Positions 61,901 through 64,000 of a DNA stretch of 64,000 bases are shown piece after piece. The notes beneath the pieces are model-generated. The model saw nothing but the letters and a program-made list of their open reading frames with translations. It was not told the DNA's origin and did no database searches. The DNA comes from Dehalogenimonas sp. WBC-2 (GTDB lineage Bacteria; Chloroflexota; Dehalococcoidia; Dehalococcoidales; Dehalococcoidaceae). The position numbers and the translations under genes were made by a program. Location: the NCBI GenBank assembly GCA_001005265.1, contig CP011392.1:372001-436000 (forward strand), in the 5' to 3' direction. Positions within the stretch are counted from its first letter, which is position 1; every line of letters begins with the position of its first letter.

Positions 61901-62299
61901 GATCTTGCCGTCGTGCAGAACGGAACCACCCATTAACTGAACGTCGTAATGGCGCAGACCCAGGGTGCGACGTGAAGCCTCCCGCACAGCGGCGAAGGCG
62001 GCGGGCATGATATCCTCGAAGCATGAATTCTCAAGGATGATGATCTTGTCTTTGAGTTTATTGCGTTCGTCGGTGCCGACGGTTACGGCGAGACGACTTT
62101 TCAAGCCTTCAATATCGTCGGCGAGCTCCGCGTAGTTTGCGGCGACTTGGGTTCTGAATTCAGCGGTTTTGGCCTTAAGTTCATCGTCGGACAGCTTCAA
62201 AAATTCTGGTTCAAGGTCATTGGCCATTTTGACCAACGGTTCCAGTTTTTTAATCTCTTTTTCATTGGAATCAACCAGGTTACCAAACCATTTGAACAT
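58985..62299 (-). CDS. secA: Preprotein translocase ATPase SecA
   Basis: A protein of 1104 residues that drives protein export through SecYEG. It includes Walker A MKTGEGKTLVATLTLYLNS, the DEAD-type box IVDEVDNLLIDEARTPLI, the AGRGVDI helicase motif and QLRGRSGRQGDPGSSRF, and a C-terminal zinc SEC-C motif CPCGSGKKHKKCC. Its length of about 1100 residues is greater than the usual 850-900 because of long helical insertions, common in Dehalococcoidia. A stretch near 60,960-61,450 is visibly more AT-rich than the rest. The downstream mntA-hepT genes are co-directional. Confidence 0.97.
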   Translation of the reverse strand: MFKWFGNLVDSNEKEIKKLEPLVKMANDLEPEFLKLSDDELKAKTAEFRTQVAANYAELADDIEGLKSRLAVTVGTDERNKLKDKIIILENSCFEDIMPAAFAAVREASRRTLGLRHYDVQLMGGSVLHDGKIAEMKTGEGKTLVATLTLYLNSLLGQGAHLVTQNDYLARRDAYWMGPVYHALGVTVASIYPMQTPDEYQPSRLYDPTYDSGKDNDPWKHYRPVSRKEAYAADITYGTSAEFGFDYLRDNMVMDLEKASQRPGGPYFAIVDEVDNLLIDEARTPLIISAPYEYVNKLTQGLLEELKDVGEDVYKQVARIAKSFNSHGYEIKEKERDVILNEEGYEKVEKEIFSLKEWYSKKAGNEKKKDPLEGKSVEQIIEHEFRNALRAKEIYNINRDYVIENGEVVIVDTFTGRKLLGRRYSEGLHQAIEAKESLSGKLKVQEKTATIASITIQNYFRMYDKLSGMTGTALTEAEEFARIYKLEVIAVPTNRPNVRQDQGDHIYKDISSKFKAVIREVEEMRALGRPVLLGTVSIENSDVISDMLKRKGIAHEVLNAKKHEREAAIVAEAGKPGAVTVATNMAGRGVDIILGGRLEGYEPLGDLKEHLSSELTAAPVDRDSLSEFEKGVAREEAEIVRLQGRINTLRLEYIQQIKDNPDAWSETAASDPDNVLTEIEKLEKELKAQGQHYLAAYAGWVSDISKQLPESPKKLECRIDTGRCQQVIDKERKRFNAWLQNYVTVVKAGGLHVIGTERHEARRIDNQLRGRSGRQGDPGSSRFFVSLEDDIMRRFGGEMVRGLMDRFGFDENTPIENSLISKSIENAQKRVEGYNFDIRKNLVEYDDVVNKHREIIYGERKKILSGADLKSNIINMIHETIDSIISERLSGLDYQDWDIDGLLTDLGAFMPQPADFTAEHISRLSSEEVGEHLKTAAEALYDQKEQEITAPVMRQIERHLMLRVMDTLWIEHLTFVEHLRLEAGWQTLRQVKAVDAYKNEGFRAFQELLDGIKHDVVHAVFKVQVVKQSPGAAAPQRIQARQAPLAVAAAPVPVAAKAASSPMQAVAAPANVSHAAKDAEGHKVGRNDPCPCGSGKKHKKCCGT

Positions 62300-62850
62300 T
62301 ACTAATCAACCTCTTTTTCAAATATCGATGGTTTCTATAGATTATAACGCTAGAAACCGGATTTAGTATTTTACCATATTCGCCAGTCATTAAGGCAGGC
62401 TGGAAGAGGACGCTCCTGCGGCAGGTGCCGTGATAGTCCCTTGTTTATTAGATGGAGTCCGAGATTGCGTCGACGTAGTCCTTCGACAAGCTCCTGATTG
62501 GTCGGGACAGGCGGGTAAACGGGTGGAGAGGGTTTTCCGCGTTGTACCTTGATCCGAGCCTATCGAGTTTCCATAAAAACAATGCCTTGTTCATCCAGAA
62601 TATCCGGTCTCTGTAGCCAGAATTTGGTAGCGGCGGAGGTTGTTCCCCCCAAAAATGAAAAATGCATAAACAACCTCTTTATAACTAACTAATAAACAGA
62701 GAACGAATGTTAGCATACGAGTAGATGAGCGTCAATAAGGTTTTTGAACTTTTTGAGGGCTTATTTTGCGGTGGGAGAAGATCCTATTGAATAATCACCG
62801 GGAATCACTAATTAATATAAGCATACTACTGCCAAGCGGCTGTTCTTTAG
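62300..62850. other. Intergenic region upstream of secA
   Basis: About 550 bases without a gene. It contains the dispersed-repeat word at 62481-62513, and an inverted repeat GAGGTTGTT/AACAACCTC at 62636-62644 and 62669-62677 followed by TTTAT, which could be a terminator or an operator. The AT-rich segment around 62300-62380 probably holds the secA promoter. Confidence 0.45.
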
Positions 62851-64000
62851 CTATTGTCCGCTAAGATGATCCAACAATTCATTGAGATCAAGGCTGGCTA
62901 TACAGACCACCTGGTCGGCACCGCCGTAGGCGACAAAAAGCTTCCCGTTGACGACAGCTGCGCCGCAGGAGAAGACGACGTTTGGCACTTGTCCGTGAAT
63001 CTCGTAGTTTTTTACTGGTTTTAATATAGGATGACGGCAACGGCCAACAACCTTGAAAGGGTCTTCCAGGTCTAGCAAGGCTGCTTTAAGGTAGTAGTAT
63101 CTGTAACCTTCTTGAGCCACTCCATGATAAATGAGCAGCCAGCCGGCATCTGTTCTGATGGGAGGGGCGGCGGTTCCTATCTTCTCGATAAGGGGTCCCT
63201 CATTCCGGTAATCCAGCAGCACTTCACCGGCCAGATTTCGTTCACTGGCAAATTTGAGGTCGTCAAAGTAATCGAGCCAAATATTTCTATCCGAACGGTG
63301 GAGGACGGCGAACCGATTGTTTATCTTTTGGGGGAATAAAGCAGCGTTCTTATCCATATGAGACGCTGGAGAGATCACAGTCGGCCAGTCCCAGTTCCAG
63401 TCTTTGTTGAGAAAATCCTCCCGCTTGATCGACGTGATGGCGACGCGCGGCGGGTCTTTTCCGTCATAAGCTGTGTAGAGCATGTAAATCCGATCTCCAA
63501 TGCGGGTCAGGCGGGGGTCCTCGCAACCTGAATTGCCGCCGGGAGTGAGTTTTTGCTCGAAATCGGCTCGAGGTATATAGACAGGCTCAGATAATCTTTT
63601 GAATTTATGGCCGTCCTGGCTTTCGGCATAGCCCAAAACCGAGGTGTTGTCCTCCGCTTGGGCGCGGTAAACCAGGTGAAATTTGCCGTTATCATGTAAT
63701 AAGGCCGGATTGTAGACCGCTTTAGCCTCCCAGGCTCTCTCAGGAGCCGCCTGAAGTACCGGGTTTCCGGCAAACCGTTTCAGCTTGGGATGAGATGAAC
63801 CGGGGTTGAGCATTTCAGAAATTAGAATTTCCAAAGGGCATGTAGCCACGGCGCAAACAGTATCAGCGGCACCGTAATACAGGTGAAGAATGCCGTCCCG
63901 CAGCAGCACGCCTGAGGGGAATACGACCTCCGGCACCATACCGTATTTCTCATAAGCTTCCCGAGTTATTAGAAGAGGGTCGGCTGACCGGGCCAGCACG
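62851..64000 (-). CDS. GH130-type protein with two modules (partial, runs off the right edge)
   Basis: At least 382 residues, missing the N-terminus. The visible part has the GH130 five-bladed propeller motifs VYNPALLHDNGKFHLVYRAQ and the acid-containing GCEDPRLTRIGDRIYMLYTAYDG, and ends with the domain tail GQVPNVVFSCGAAVVNGKLFVAYGGADQVV. The first 60 residues repeat that tail (YGMVPEVVFPSGVLLRDGILHLYYGAADTVC), so the protein consists of at least two GH130-like modules. GH130 enzymes phosphorolyse beta-mannosides. The real start lies outside the window. Confidence 0.8.
   Translation of the reverse strand, partial: VLARSADPLLITREAYEKYGMVPEVVFPSGVLLRDGILHLYYGAADTVCAVATCPLEILISEMLNPGSSHPKLKRFAGNPVLQAAPERAWEAKAVYNPALLHDNGKFHLVYRAQAEDNTSVLGYAESQDGHKFKRLSEPVYIPRADFEQKLTPGGNSGCEDPRLTRIGDRIYMLYTAYDGKDPPRVAITSIKREDFLNKDWNWDWPTVISPASHMDKNAALFPQKINNRFAVLHRSDRNIWLDYFDDLKFASERNLAGEVLLDYRNEGPLIEKIGTAAPPIRTDAGWLLIYHGVAQEGYRYYYLKAALLDLEDPFKVVGRCRHPILKPVKNYEIHGQVPNVVFSCGAAVVNGKLFVAYGGADQVVCIASLDLNELLDHLSGQ

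Noticed and set aside
1-64000. tRNA, rRNA or CRISPR arrays
   Set aside because: No cloverleaf with a TTCRANY arm, rRNA core sequence or regularly spaced direct repeat array was seen on either strand.

Overview
The window most likely comes from an organohalide-respiring Dehalococcoidia, and a Dehalogenimonas-like genome (Chloroflexota) fits best. The main evidence is an intact reductive dehalogenase pair (rdhA with a twin-arginine signal and two Fe-S cluster motifs, plus the small membrane anchor rdhB), surrounded by two-component regulators and a B12-dependent ribonucleotide reductase. I infer this assignment from gene content and cannot prove it from one window.

Layout. (1) 1-2.9 kb: two divergent DNA-binding-like proteins of unknown function. 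(2) 2.9-8.1 kb: a decayed corrinoid radical-SAM gene, an OmpR-type regulator, and two copies of a block (receiver protein, DUF2795 protein, conserved non-coding segment, second DUF2795 protein). The first copy is dead and the second is intact; an istB fragment lies between them. (3) 8.1-13.0 kb: nrdJ, rdhA, rdhB, and a close paralogue of the first regulator. (4) 13.0-17.4 kb: a decayed IS3 element, then an operon of a corrinoid-domain-like protein, a DUF1638-PAS histidine kinase and a response regulator, preceded by 11-bp periodic repeats. (5) 17.4-36.4 kb: an accessory island. Three recent insertions broke three genes, and each can be restored exactly from its target-site duplication: an IS21 element in an M50 protease, an IS21 element carrying a nested IS3 in a small membrane protein gene, and a second IS3 copy in a TGT-like gene. 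(6) 36.5-64 kb: mostly housekeeping genes (thyX, tag, thiE, terC, trpS, purU, an aminotransferase, secA) with TPP and ZTP riboswitches, a probable selenoprotein, an MNT-HepT toxin-antitoxin pair and a GH130-type protein cut by the window edge.

The most striking system is the minus-strand operon at 34.6-29.2 kb. It encodes a TGT-like enzyme (broken by IS3), an OGG-like HhH glycosylase, a QueC-like enzyme, a TIR-like protein whose N-terminus is Met followed by six glycines, a second TIR-like protein, and a caspase-like protease. The TGT/OGG/QueC trio is the ancillary set I know from type IV CBASS. The TIR plus caspase pairing is that of type IV Thoeris. Their union, with a poly-glycine N-terminus encoded directly after the QueC-like gene, suggests a hybrid defence system in which a 7-deazaguanine may be attached to the TIR protein.

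Other highlights are a glutaredoxin-PDZ protein with an in-frame UGA at the redox cysteine position and a fitting SECIS-like hairpin, and a ZTP riboswitch in front of a membrane-anchored MazG-like protein. No tRNA, rRNA or CRISPR array was seen.
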